Below are positions 1 to 8,512 of a DNA stretch of 64,000 nt, piece by piece (position 1 is the stretch's first letter; each line of letters opens with the position of its first letter). The notes beneath the pieces are model-generated. The model had not been told where the DNA came from and searched no databases. It was given only the letters and a program-made list of their open reading frames with translations. The translations under genes and the position numbers were made by a program. The DNA comes from Nitrosarchaeum koreense MY1 (GTDB lineage Archaea; Thermoproteota; Nitrososphaeria; Nitrososphaerales; Nitrosopumilaceae). The stretch covers positions 434,001 through 498,000 of the forward strand of contig NZ_AFPU01000001.1 of NCBI RefSeq assembly GCF_000220175.1, written 5' to 3'.

Positions 1-295
1 CAATTGGAATCTTTAACTGTTTTAATTCATTATGTATTATTTTTATTATGTCTGAATTGTATACCATTCCAATTTTTATTCCGTCTATTTTAAAATCTGA
101 AATCAATAATTCAAGTTGATTTTTTAATATTTTTTTTGACACCGGTTGAATCATTCCAAAATCAGATGTATTTTGTCCTGTTACTGCGGTAATGACAGTC
201 AACCCATACTCATTTAACATATCGAATGTTTTAACATCGCTTTGTATGCCAGCTCCAGATGATGGATCAGAACCACCTATTGAAAGTAAATTCAT
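1..295 (-). CDS. thiD: Hydroxymethylpyrimidine/phosphomethylpyrimidine kinase (ThiD), partial
   Basis: Only the first 98 or so codons are present; the gene runs off the left edge. The N-terminus reads MNLLSIGGSDPSSGAGIQSD, the hallmark start of ThiD kinases (GGSDxSxGAGIQAD, which binds the pyrimidine and phosphate), followed by the TVITAVTGQN strand-turn typical of the ribokinase-like fold. ThiD phosphorylates HMP and HMP-P in thiamine synthesis. The HMP-P-producing enzyme ThiC is encoded about 740 bp away on the other strand, so the two steps are linked by locus but not by operon. Whether a C-terminal ThiN/ThiE domain is fused cannot be seen here. Confidence 0.9.
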   Translation of the reverse strand, partial: MNLLSIGGSDPSSGAGIQSDVKTFDMLNEYGLTVITAVTGQNTSDFGMIQPVSKKILKNQLELLISDFKIDGIKIGMVYNSDIIKIIHNELKQLKIPI

Positions 296-439
296 TTAGT
301 ATTATCTAATTTGATTACACTAATCTGTTTTTCCATTTGATTTTTATTTTTTATATTTTTATGGGCTTGTATTTTTTGTTTAATTTTTTTCTATTATGAT
401 AGAGCATTTATAGATCTAATACAATTCTTAATTGTTAAT

Positions 440-634
440 TTGACTGAAAAAATTCCTTTGGTTGATGATACTCCGTCTGAATTGAGATGTACTGTATGTT
501 TGTTACCGATGCAATATCAAAAGAAAATTAACAATGTCTTTCTTTGGCAATGTTTTAAATGTGGCAAAAAATATTTTGTTTCAAACTCTGTTGTTGAGTA
601 TAGTATATCTGAAACTTGGAGTTCTGCTAAATGA
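440..634 (+). CDS. Small zinc-ribbon protein, 64 aa
   Basis: A TTG-initiated ORF of 64 residues with two CxxC knuckles (CTVC near residue 17 and CFKC near residue 38) about 20 residues apart, the layout of a zinc ribbon. No catalytic motif is visible. It is one of many tiny zinc-binding proteins in the window. It sits alone between thiD and thiC, divergent from thiD. A nucleic-acid or protein-binding role is inference only. The start is uncertain because no ATG is available. Confidence 0.55.
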   Translation: MTEKIPLVDDTPSELRCTVCLLPMQYQKKINNVFLWQCFKCGKKYFVSNSVVEYSISETWSSAK

Positions 635-816
635 AAATTGCTATTTGTAGAATTATCATGTAAATGAAAAACCATATGATATTTTTTATTTGAAATTAAT
701 CTGTCAAATGGGATGAATGGTTTTACTCTGATGATATCGTGCCTAGTTCCTGTATTTTATCATAATTTTACATTTAACTATGCGATTTGATATTTTTAGA
801 TGATATTGCTAATTCA

Positions 817-912
817 TTATGATGTTTGATTAGCGCATTCAAATGAACAAAACTCATCTTTAAAACTTTGAAATTCTTTCCCACAATGTACACATTCTTT
901 TGCCATTCTCAT
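817..912 (-). CDS. Microprotein with a Cys-rich zinc-finger pattern, 31 aa
   Basis: A short ORF that encodes 31 residues beginning MRMAKECVHCGKEFQSF and continuing with CSFEC. The CxxC plus CxxxC spacing resembles the treble-clef/MYM-like microproteins common in archaea. A second in-frame ATG two codons later (MAKEC) is an equally good start. It lies alone in the thiD-thiC gap. It is supported only by the cysteine pattern and an intact frame; function unknown. Confidence 0.45.
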   Translation of the reverse strand: MRMAKECVHCGKEFQSFKDEFCSFECANQTS

Positions 913-1037
913 ACTATCTATTATCGGTTTAAGCATATAAGATCGATCAATTTTACGTTTATAGTGACAGTGTTATCGAATATTTTTATCGCTTGACACT
1001 CATGATTGTTTAAATCAGGCAAAAACGTAGATTATGC

Positions 1038-2357
1038 ATGGGTACTCAAATGACTGCAGCCAGAAGGGGTATTGCTACAGACGAAATGAAAACTGTGGCA
1101 AAAGATGAGGATGTCACATTAGAATGGCTTATCCCTAAAATTGCAAATGGTTCTATTATAATTCCTAGTAATAATGTCAGACCTCAAAAAATTCACAATG
1201 TTGGAATTGGAAAAGGTCTAAAAACTAAAGTGAATGTAAACATTGGAACTTCTACATTGAATGTCAACCTTGAAGAAGAGATTGAAAAAGCCAAGGTTGC
1301 TGTAAAATATCATGCAGACACATTGATGGATTTAAGCGATGGCGGTGATGTCAAAAAAATACGACGGACATTATTAGAAGTTACACCTATCACATTTGGA
1401 ACAGTACCAATCTATGAGGCATACAACTATGGTATTGAAGTTCATAAAAATCCTTTAAATTTAACTGAAGATGATTTTTTAAACGCATTTGAAAATAACG
1501 CAAAAGATGGTGTTGATTATACTACTATCCACTGTGGAATCACAAAAGATATTGCAAAAAAAATTCTAAAAGTCAAAAGATATGGTGGTGTGGTGAGCAA
1601 AGGTGGAACAATCACTGCTGCTTGGATGTTGCGACATGATAAAGAAAATCCGTATCTGACTCATTATGATTACCTCATTGAAATTGCTAAAAAATACGAT
1701 GTTACATTTAGCTTAGGTGATGCATTACGACCTGGCTCTATTCTTGATTCTCATGATGAACTTCAGGTTCAAGAGATGATACACATGTCTCAACTAACAA
1801 AACGTGCTCATGAACAAGATGTTCAAGTGATGGTTGAAGGACCAGGACATGTTCCATTAAATGAAGTTGCTACCAATGTCCGGTTAGCCAAATCTTTGAT
1901 AGGTGACGTTCCTTACTATGTATTAGGTCCTTTGGTAACGGATGTTGCTTCAGGGCATGATCATATTGCAAGTGCTATTGGTGCTGCAGTTTCTGCAAGT
2001 GAAGGTGTTGATCTATTGTGTTATCTTACTCCTTCTGAACATCTTGCATTGCCTAATGCTGACGAAGTAAAGGCCGGTCTAATTGCATATAGAATTGCAG
2101 CACATGCAGCTGATTTGGTGAAACTTCGAGATAAGGCAATAAAATGGGATATGGCAATGACTGAAGCTCGTCGAACATTGGATTGGGAAAAACAAATTGC
2201 GTTATCTATTGATCCTGAAGAGGCAGCTAAGATTCATGGTAGAACTGGACAACGTCCAGGAAACAATGTTCCTTGTACAATGTGTGGTGGAGCATGTGTC
2301 TATGTTATGCTACCTCAACAAAGAAAATATGATAAAGAAAAATTACAACAGATTTAG
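1038..2357 (+). CDS. thiC: Phosphomethylpyrimidine synthase ThiC
   Basis: 439 residues of radical-SAM ThiC, which rearranges aminoimidazole ribotide to HMP-P, the pyrimidine half of thiamine. Family signatures include the VKYHADTLMDLSDGGD region, DYTTIHCGI, SLGDALRPGS, VEGPGHVP, YVLGPLVTDVASGHDHI and the LTPSEHLALP block. The C-terminal cluster-binding cysteines are C413, C416 and C420, i.e. CX2CX3C, one residue tighter than the CX2CX4C of the bacterial enzyme. It has the compact length expected without the long N-terminal domain of bacterial ThiC. No recognisable TPP riboswitch was found upstream. Its last 15 bases overlap the convergent NUDIX gene. Confidence 0.96.
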   Translation: MGTQMTAARRGIATDEMKTVAKDEDVTLEWLIPKIANGSIIIPSNNVRPQKIHNVGIGKGLKTKVNVNIGTSTLNVNLEEEIEKAKVAVKYHADTLMDLSDGGDVKKIRRTLLEVTPITFGTVPIYEAYNYGIEVHKNPLNLTEDDFLNAFENNAKDGVDYTTIHCGITKDIAKKILKVKRYGGVVSKGGTITAAWMLRHDKENPYLTHYDYLIEIAKKYDVTFSLGDALRPGSILDSHDELQVQEMIHMSQLTKRAHEQDVQVMVEGPGHVPLNEVATNVRLAKSLIGDVPYYVLGPLVTDVASGHDHIASAIGAAVSASEGVDLLCYLTPSEHLALPNADEVKAGLIAYRIAAHAADLVKLRDKAIKWDMAMTEARRTLDWEKQIALSIDPEEAAKIHGRTGQRPGNNVPCTMCGGACVYVMLPQQRKYDKEKLQQI

Positions 2358-2747
2358 TAATACTTTTTCAAGACTGGGAACTGAATTATACTTTTTTAAT
2401 TCATCCATTGTTATCCACAAATATTCTGAATTTTCCCAATTTAGTTTTATTTCTGGATTTTTTGCTTCAAATAAAAATGGAAATATTTCCCACTCATGAT
2501 TTTCATATTGCGGTGAATTTACTCTAAGTTTTTTTGCAGATTTTATTAATTTTATTTTGTCTTCTGCAATCCCAGTTTCTTCAAAAATCTCTATTTTTGC
2601 TCGTGTTAAAGGAGTTTCATTTTTTTCAATGATACCGCTAATTCCTGCCCACAATCCTTTCATAGTTTTTACTTTATCGCTTCTTTTTAGAATGAGTATT
2701 TTTTGCTCATCTTTAATAAAAGATGTAACAATTTTGGTTACACGCAT
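2343..2747 (-). CDS. NUDIX hydrolase (MutT-like)
   Basis: A 134-residue single-domain NUDIX protein. The Nudix box begins at G38 (GIIEKNE) and ends with EIFEETGI around residues 53-60, so the glutamates that bind the metal are present, but the Arg of the canonical REUXEE is Ile. Such enzymes cleave nucleoside diphosphates linked to another group; the substrate cannot be read from sequence. It follows tyrA by 5 bp at the tail of the aromatic amino-acid run, so it is probably co-transcribed, perhaps only by position. Its 3' end overlaps thiC. Confidence 0.85.
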   Translation of the reverse strand: MRVTKIVTSFIKDEQKILILKRSDKVKTMKGLWAGISGIIEKNETPLTRAKIEIFEETGIAEDKIKLIKSAKKLRVNSPQYENHEWEIFPFLFEAKNPEIKLNWENSEYLWITMDELKKYNSVPSLEKVLLNLL

Positions 2748-2752
2748 TTTTC

Positions 2753-3607
2753 TTATTTTTCAACTGCGTGTACCATTTTTGTCAATTTTTTATAAGAATC
2801 CTCCAAGTTTGTATTTGCAGAGAGTTTCTCTTGACAATTTTTAATGTAATCTATTACTTCTTCCGTCTTTGATTCTTGCACTGCTGTCAGTAGTCTGCCT
2901 ATATCTTTCCAAAGTTCTTCTGCAACTCTTCTAATTTCAGGATTTGCGATAATCGTTTCAATTAATTCTGGAGATTCTGTCATTATACTTTCAGCAAGTA
3001 TTTTTTGAACTCTGAATGTAGTTCCTGACATTTTTTCAGTTAATGACATCTTTTCATCTTTTGAAATGATATTTGCAAATACAAGATTCATCAAATGTGT
3101 TAATCCTAAAATAACTGCAATTTTTTTATCATGCTCAACTGCATCAATTGTTACAAAATTTGCACCATCAAAAAGTTCTTTTACAACTGTCAATTCTTTT
3201 TTTGCATCTTTTATTGGAACTGAAATTATGTTTTGTCCTTTGATTGATTTTGCTCCAGGACCAAACATGGGATGAATGCATATGGGATTAATTTTTGCAG
3301 GCATTTTTGATAATGACGCTACTACTTTGGATTTTTCTGATGATATTTCAATTAGATATGTTCCTCTTTTCATCTCTTTTGCAATTAATCTGATTATTTC
3401 TGGTGTTCTTCTTGTTGGAGTGCACAACACAACATAATCTGCTTTTAAAATACCTCCTACCAGAGAATCTGATTGGATTATTCCTTTTCCTTGTATTTTG
3501 TTTTCACTATCATAACCAGTAACTTCAAAGTCATTTGCTAGAAAATATTTTGCAAACCATTGCCCCATTTGACCTCCAACTCCAATTATTGTAATTTTCT
3601 TCTTCAT
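2753..3607 (-). CDS. tyrA: Prephenate/arogenate dehydrogenase TyrA
   Basis: 284 residues. The N-terminus has a Rossmann nucleotide-binding motif (GVGGQMGQWFAKYF, about residues 9-22), then DYVVLCTPT and the IHPMFGPGA motif typical of TyrA-type prephenate dehydrogenases, with a helical C-terminal dimerisation domain. It oxidatively decarboxylates prephenate (or arogenate) towards tyrosine. Its start overlaps the end of the upstream chorismate mutase-aminotransferase gene by 4 bp, which implies translational coupling. Because that partner supplies both a mutase and an aminotransferase, arogenate is a possible substrate; this is inference. Confidence 0.9.
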   Translation of the reverse strand: MKKKITIIGVGGQMGQWFAKYFLANDFEVTGYDSENKIQGKGIIQSDSLVGGILKADYVVLCTPTRRTPEIIRLIAKEMKRGTYLIEISSEKSKVVASLSKMPAKINPICIHPMFGPGAKSIKGQNIISVPIKDAKKELTVVKELFDGANFVTIDAVEHDKKIAVILGLTHLMNLVFANIISKDEKMSLTEKMSGTTFRVQKILAESIMTESPELIETIIANPEIRRVAEELWKDIGRLLTAVQESKTEEVIDYIKNCQEKLSANTNLEDSYKKLTKMVHAVEK

Positions 3608-4974
3608 TGCTTATCTCTCAACATATTACCAAGTATATTCATTCCCTCCATTAGTATTTTTTCGTCTTGACATGCCGATAATCTAATGAAATTCTTGAAT
3701 TCTCCAAAACCCTCTCCAGGTGCAACAGCTAATCCTTTTTCTAAAAGATTGTTTGCAAATTGTACTCCGCTAAAACCCTCTTGATTGATGCGAGCAAATA
3801 GATACATTGCTCCATCTGGAGCAACAAAGTCTAAATTCATCTCTTTTGCCTTTTCAACCAATACATTTAGTCTGGTTTGTACTGTATTAGTATTATCTGA
3901 TATGTCTGCTTCCAAGGCTCTCATGGCAATATATTGAATAGGTTCAGACACATTTGTAAGGCAAAGAGCCTCTAGTTTTGATAATTTTTCTATAATTTCT
4001 GGTCTTGAAATAGCATATCCTATCCTAAATCCTGTCATTGCATGTGATTTTGAAAATGATTGAGTAATGATACTTTTATCGTAATTATAACAAAGTATGC
4101 TTTTCCATTTTTTGTATGCATATTGAGAGTAAATTTCATCACTTAAAATGTATAAATTATTTTTAATTGCTAACCTTACAATTTCATCTTGTAGTTTTTC
4201 GGGAAGAATTTTTCCCGTTGGATTGTTTGGATAATTTAGTATGATCATTTTTGTGTTATTGTTGATAACTTTTTGAATTTGTTCAATTGTTGGTTCCCAC
4301 TTTCCTTCCAAAGTAGTGGTTATTGTTCTTACTTTAATTCCAGAATTTAATGCACACTCTTTATATGCTGGCCATGATGGTTCAATTACAATTAATTCGT
4401 CTCCTGGATTTAATAAAGTGCTAATTGCGGTATAAATTGAAAAGCGAGCACCTGGACTAACCATTATGTTATCTTGTGAAACATCAACTCCGAATTTCTC
4501 AGATGAATATTTAGCGAGTGCTTCTCTAAATGAAGGCAATCCTTTTGCATTTCCATATTTTAAAAATCCTTTGTCAAAAACTTCTTCCAGAGCTTTTTTA
4601 ACAATTTGAGGAGGGGAAAAATCTGGTTCACCTACTTCCATATGGATGATTTTTTTCCCGTCACGTTCCATTGCTTTAGCTTTATGAAAAATTGATAGAT
4701 GTGTTTGTTTATTATCTGACTGTACCTTAATTGATTCATTAAGTAAAAAGTTTAAAAATTTTGTTGCAATTGATTCATCAAATTTTAATTCGTTACATAA
4801 TGTGATTATTTTTGAGCGAAGATTATCTTCACGAGTTTCATCTGTTACTCCTTTTCCTATGTTTTTTTTAATTTCTCCAATTTCTTTAGAAATATCTGTT
4901 CGCATTTTTAGCATCTTGATCATTTCTATGGTGATCTCGTCGATTCTATTTCGAAGTTGGTTGATATCTGACAT
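3604..4974 (-). CDS. Chorismate mutase (AroQ-type) fused to a class I/II aminotransferase
   Basis: About 456 residues from the chosen ATG at 4974, which leaves a 4-bp gap from aroC; an upstream in-frame ATG at 5016 would overlap aroC by 38 bp. Residues 1-90 form an all-helical AroQ-like chorismate mutase domain (LRNRIDEITIEMIKML...RTDISKEIGEIK). The rest is a fold-type I PLP aminotransferase with GEPDF, NYPNNPTGK, LSDEIY, the PLP-lysine motif SFSKSHAMTGFRIGY and a C-terminal FIRLS. It would convert chorismate to prephenate and transaminate prephenate or an aromatic 2-oxo acid. The next gene is tyrA, so three consecutive steps are encoded side by side. Confidence 0.88.
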   Translation of the reverse strand: MSDINQLRNRIDEITIEMIKMLKMRTDISKEIGEIKKNIGKGVTDETREDNLRSKIITLCNELKFDESIATKFLNFLLNESIKVQSDNKQTHLSIFHKAKAMERDGKKIIHMEVGEPDFSPPQIVKKALEEVFDKGFLKYGNAKGLPSFREALAKYSSEKFGVDVSQDNIMVSPGARFSIYTAISTLLNPGDELIVIEPSWPAYKECALNSGIKVRTITTTLEGKWEPTIEQIQKVINNNTKMIILNYPNNPTGKILPEKLQDEIVRLAIKNNLYILSDEIYSQYAYKKWKSILCYNYDKSIITQSFSKSHAMTGFRIGYAISRPEIIEKLSKLEALCLTNVSEPIQYIAMRALEADISDNTNTVQTRLNVLVEKAKEMNLDFVAPDGAMYLFARINQEGFSGVQFANNLLEKGLAVAPGEGFGEFKNFIRLSACQDEKILMEGMNILGNMLRDKQ

Positions 4975-4978
4975 ATCT

Positions 4979-6076
4979 TTACAATACAGGCTTGATTGCT
5001 CCAGATAAAAGAGCATGATCTGCCAAAGTTAGAGCAACTAACGAATCTACTACTGGTGGGGCTCTAGGAACTACACATGGATCGTGCCTTCCTTTTACTT
5101 GCAGTATGGTGTCTTTTTTGGTTTTAATGTCCACAGTACTTTGTTTTTGTGCTATTGATGATGCAGGTTTGAATGCAATTCTAATTGTTATTGGCATACC
5201 ATTTGATATCCCGCCTAAAATTCCTCCTGAATTGTTTGTTTTTGTAATTATTTTCCCTTTTTTTATTGTGTACAAGTCATTATTTTCTGAACCTGATAAT
5301 TCTGAGCCTTTAAACCCTGAACCAAATTCTACTCCTTTAACGGATGGGATTGAAAATATTGCTTTACTTAAATCTGATTCTAATGACCCGAAGATAGGTT
5401 CTCCAATTCCAACTGGTACATTTGTTGTGATTGATTCTATTATCCCTCCAAGAGAATCTCCTTTTTTTCTTGCATCTAATATTGATTCTCTCATTTTTTT
5501 TGCAGTTTTTTCTTCAGGACATCTTACTTCGTTTTTATAAATTGAGTTAATCATTTTTTCATTAAATTTATTTTCCATTTTTATTTTTCCAATCTGTGCT
5601 GTAAATGAATTTGTTTCAACACCTAGTGTGACTTTTAATAATTTTCTTGCAATTGCTCCTCCCATTACATGAGTTGCAGTTAATCTTCCAGAAAATCTAC
5701 CTCCTCCTCTATAATCATTAAAATGATTATATTTTACCATGGCTGGATAATCTGAATGCCCAGGTCTGAGTTTTGTTTTCAAATTTTCATAGTCTTTTGA
5801 TTTCTGATCACTATTCCAAACTATCATTGTAATCGGTGCACCTGTAGTATGTCCTCTAAAAATTCCAGAAATAATTTCTACAATATCTCCTTCTTTTCGC
5901 TGTGTAGAAATCAATGACTGCCCAGGTTTTCTAAGATCTAACATTTGTTGAATTTCTTTTTCATCAATTTCTAATCCTGCAGGGCATCCGTCTAAAACAG
6001 CTCCTATGGATTTTCCATGACTTTCACCAAAACTGGTTAAAACAAGACGCTGACCAATTGAACTTCCAGGCAACAT
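4979..6076 (-). CDS. aroC: Chorismate synthase AroC
   Basis: 365 residues with the chorismate synthase signatures GESHGKSIGAVLDGCPAGL near the N-terminus, RPGHSDYPAMVKY, DYRGGGRFSGR and the C-terminal GRHDPCVVPRAPPVV. It uses reduced FMN to eliminate phosphate from EPSP and form chorismate. It follows aroA in the same direction but is separated from it by 323 bp that hold a structured RNA candidate on the opposite strand. It is followed with a 4-bp gap by the chorismate mutase fusion, so it probably heads its own sub-operon. Confidence 0.96.
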   Translation of the reverse strand: MLPGSSIGQRLVLTSFGESHGKSIGAVLDGCPAGLEIDEKEIQQMLDLRKPGQSLISTQRKEGDIVEIISGIFRGHTTGAPITMIVWNSDQKSKDYENLKTKLRPGHSDYPAMVKYNHFNDYRGGGRFSGRLTATHVMGGAIARKLLKVTLGVETNSFTAQIGKIKMENKFNEKMINSIYKNEVRCPEEKTAKKMRESILDARKKGDSLGGIIESITTNVPVGIGEPIFGSLESDLSKAIFSIPSVKGVEFGSGFKGSELSGSENNDLYTIKKGKIITKTNNSGGILGGISNGMPITIRIAFKPASSIAQKQSTVDIKTKKDTILQVKGRHDPCVVPRAPPVVDSLVALTLADHALLSGAIKPVL

Positions 6077-6283
6077 ATTGTGATAGTAAATTGATGCTTA
6101 TAATTCCTCATTATGAAAAAACACAAAAAATTTTCTCAAATTTGACGAATTTTGTATCAATTTACATGTGTTTAATAATTACATATTTTCTTTAAAATAA
6201 TTATAATTATTACAATTAATATTTAAATATCAAAATAACGTACAATATATGTGCAAAAACGTGTAAAATCTAACAAATGATTT

Positions 6284-6367
6284 GCGCGGCTCTGCGAAAA
6301 ATGCATGTTATCTTCGTAAAAACGAAGTGGGTGAGGAGAATGCTTTTCACTCTATACAGGGTCGCGC
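6284..6367 (+). ncRNA. Structured RNA candidate with closing stem and two hairpins
   Basis: This GC-rich island stands out in very AT-rich DNA. A 7-bp closing helix joins GCGCGGC (6284-6290) to GTCGCGC (6361-6367), with one G-U pair. Inside are a perfect 6-bp hairpin CTTCGT-AAAA-ACGAAG (6312-6327) and an 8-bp hairpin GTGAGGAG-AATG-CTTTTCAC (6331-6350), which needs two G-U pairs if read as plus-strand RNA. An AT-rich TATA-like stretch lies at 6221-6229, and T-runs follow at 6368-6381 and 6389 on, as for archaeal termination. It does not match tRNA, 5S, SRP, RNase P or C/D-box patterns I know. Plus strand is favoured; minus, as an aroC leader, is possible. Confidence 0.5.
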
Positions 6368-6399
6368 CTTTTACCTCTTTTTGATAATTTTTTAAAATT

Positions 6400-7668
6400 T
6401 TACTCTAGTGTGATTTTTGCCCCTAATTTGTTCATCTCACTGACAAAATTAGGATATGATACTGATACTGATTCATAATCTGTTACGATACAATTACTAA
6501 CATACATTCCAGCAATACAAAATGCCATGAATAATCTATGATCATTTTCGGAATTTAATAACGCCCCTCTTAATTCATTTGACGACTCTAAAATTAAACC
6601 GTCTTCTTTCTCTTGTACTTTAATTCCTATTTTAACTAGTTCTCTAGATAGTATGGAGATTCTATCTGTTTCTTTTAATCTTGCATGTTTTACATTTATA
6701 ATTTCAATTGGATTTGTTGTTTTTACTGCTAGAATTGCTAATGGGGGAAGCAAGTCTGGTGAATTGTTTAAATCGAATCTTCCCCCGCTAAGTTTATCTG
6801 GTGTTTTAATTGTGATATGTTCTTCTGCTATGGTTACTTTTACTCCCATTTGTTCTAAAATATCGATAAACACTTCATCTCCTTGAGGTAGGTTTCCAAT
6901 TTTACCATGGATTACAACATTTTCTCCATTTAATACTGCAGCTGAAAGTAGTAATGCTAAACTTGAAAAATCAATTGGTACAGTAAATGCAGATGATTTG
7001 TATAATTGGGGTGAAATATTGTATTTTTTATATGGAATTAATGTTTGTACTGTAACCCCAAAGTTTCTCATTGTTGCAATGGTTGCATCAAGATATGGTT
7101 TTGAAACTAAATTCCCATCGATGTTTAAGTTAATTCCTTTTTCAGTTAACGGTGCACAAATTAGTAGTGCTGATACAAATTGACTCGAAAAATTTCCAGG
7201 AATTGAAATATCTCCACCTAAAATTCTTCCCGTAATTTTGATTGGTGGCATTCCATTTGTTGAAGTACATTTTGCTCCTATACTTTTTAATGCATCAAGT
7301 AGTGGTTGCATTGGTCTTTTTTGAAGACTAGTATCTCCTGTCAATGTAATTTCATTAGCGAATAATCCTGCAATTCCCGATGCAATCCTTATGGTCGTTC
7401 CTGAGTTTTTAGCATCGATTTCAGGTACATTTATGTCAAATTTTATTGGTTTTCTGACAATTATTGACGAATCTAACTCTTCAATTTCCGCTCCAAATTT
7501 CTTACATGTGTCTATTGTTGCAACTGTATCGTCTGAAAACAACACATTGTCAATTTTGCTATCGTTGCCTGCAAGTGCTGCAAGAAAGATTGCTCTGTGT
7601 GAATAACTTTTATTTGCAGGACATGTGATGTGGCCTGTTATTTTTGATTTTTCTACTTTACAATTCAT
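6400..7668 (-). CDS. aroA: 3-phosphoshikimate 1-carboxyvinyltransferase (EPSP synthase)
   Basis: 422 residues. EPSP synthase signatures are present: CPANKSYSHRAIFLAALA near the N-terminus (shikimate-3-phosphate/PEP site), AKNSGTTIR (the NSGTT loop), GDxSLQKRPM, GNFSSQFVSALL, and the late LKETDRI and DHRLFMAF motifs. It transfers enolpyruvate from PEP to shikimate-3-phosphate. Its first codons overlap the end of the shikimate kinase gene by 11 bp, as expected for co-translated consecutive steps. Confidence 0.96.
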   Translation of the reverse strand: MNCKVEKSKITGHITCPANKSYSHRAIFLAALAGNDSKIDNVLFSDDTVATIDTCKKFGAEIEELDSSIIVRKPIKFDINVPEIDAKNSGTTIRIASGIAGLFANEITLTGDTSLQKRPMQPLLDALKSIGAKCTSTNGMPPIKITGRILGGDISIPGNFSSQFVSALLICAPLTEKGINLNIDGNLVSKPYLDATIATMRNFGVTVQTLIPYKKYNISPQLYKSSAFTVPIDFSSLALLLSAAVLNGENVVIHGKIGNLPQGDEVFIDILEQMGVKVTIAEEHITIKTPDKLSGGRFDLNNSPDLLPPLAILAVKTTNPIEIINVKHARLKETDRISILSRELVKIGIKVQEKEDGLILESSNELRGALLNSENDHRLFMAFCIAGMYVSNCIVTDYESVSVSYPNFVSEMNKLGAKITLE

Positions 7669-8512
7669 GTACTTCGGCCTTTTTGTTATTGATTTTGGAT
7701 ACTATTACATTTCCTTCTAATACTGAAAATACTTTTTTTATGTTTGATTCATTTTCCTTTTTTGTCACAGCTGCAATTGCAGGACCGTTCCCTGAAACTG
7801 ATGCTCCTAGCGCTCCTTTCTCCAATAAATTAATAATTATTTTCGGATCTGAATTTAATATTGCAGCTGTTGCTAATCCATTGATGTTCATTGCATTCCA
7901 ATACTCTGCTTTTTTTGCTAACTCCCATGCGCCATTAAATACATCTGAAAGAATTTTTAGATTTTTTAAATTTCCTCGTTTTCTATTTTTAGGAATAAAT
8001 ATCACTGCAATTAAATTTACAGGTGCTTTTTCTGAATGAATTCTATTTTTTTTAAGATTGTCAGTTACATTGAATCCTCCATAATAACATGAACATGCAT
8101 CATCATATGCTCCAGTTATGCTTACTTTAGATTCTAATGATGCATCAACTCCTGCAAGTAAAATTTGTTTATCTGTTAATTTTGGTTTGAATATTTTTGC
8201 ACATGCAAGAGCGATTGCTGATGAAATTGCACTTGAACTTTTTAATCCATATCCTGTAGGTATTTCTGAATTTAGTGTAACGTCAATCCTGTTTTCTTCA
8301 ATCTCTTTTTTTGAAAGTATTTTTTCTATAGTTTTATTTATTAATCTTGAACTTAGGCTCTTGTTTTCTGACTGAATGAAAATTCCTTTGCCTGGACTGG
8401 TCTCAATTATTGCATCTACTTTCAATTCAATGCCTAATGTTGCGCCCTTGTGGGTAGCAATTGCATTTACAAGTGATACTGCACCGTGTACTGTAGCCAT
8501 AGCTTTTGCCAT
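7658..8512 (-). CDS. aroK: Shikimate kinase, archaeal GHMP type
   Basis: 284 residues of the GHMP kinase superfamily, not the P-loop AroK of bacteria. The ATP-binding motif PTGYGLKSSSAISSAIALA lies in the first half, with KGATLGIELKVDA upstream and the C-terminal GASVSGNGPAIAAV motif (the third GHMP motif). In archaea this family phosphorylates shikimate, and the setting between aroE and aroA makes that assignment strong. It overlaps aroE by one base (stop/start) and aroA by 11 bases. Confidence 0.92.
   Translation of the reverse strand: MAKAMATVHGAVSLVNAIATHKGATLGIELKVDAIIETSPGKGIFIQSENKSLSSRLINKTIEKILSKKEIEENRIDVTLNSEIPTGYGLKSSSAISSAIALACAKIFKPKLTDKQILLAGVDASLESKVSITGAYDDACSCYYGGFNVTDNLKKNRIHSEKAPVNLIAVIFIPKNRKRGNLKNLKILSDVFNGAWELAKKAEYWNAMNINGLATAAILNSDPKIIINLLEKGALGASVSGNGPAIAAVTKKENESNIKKVFSVLEGNVIVSKINNKKAEVHEL

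Noticed and set aside
913-1037. TPP riboswitch upstream of thiC
   Set aside because: The conserved CTGAGA and downstream pyrimidine-sensor elements are absent and no convincing three-way junction can be drawn.
2197-2499. ORF in another frame across the thiC end and the NUDIX gene
   Set aside because: It overlaps two well-supported genes, and its translation shows no family features.
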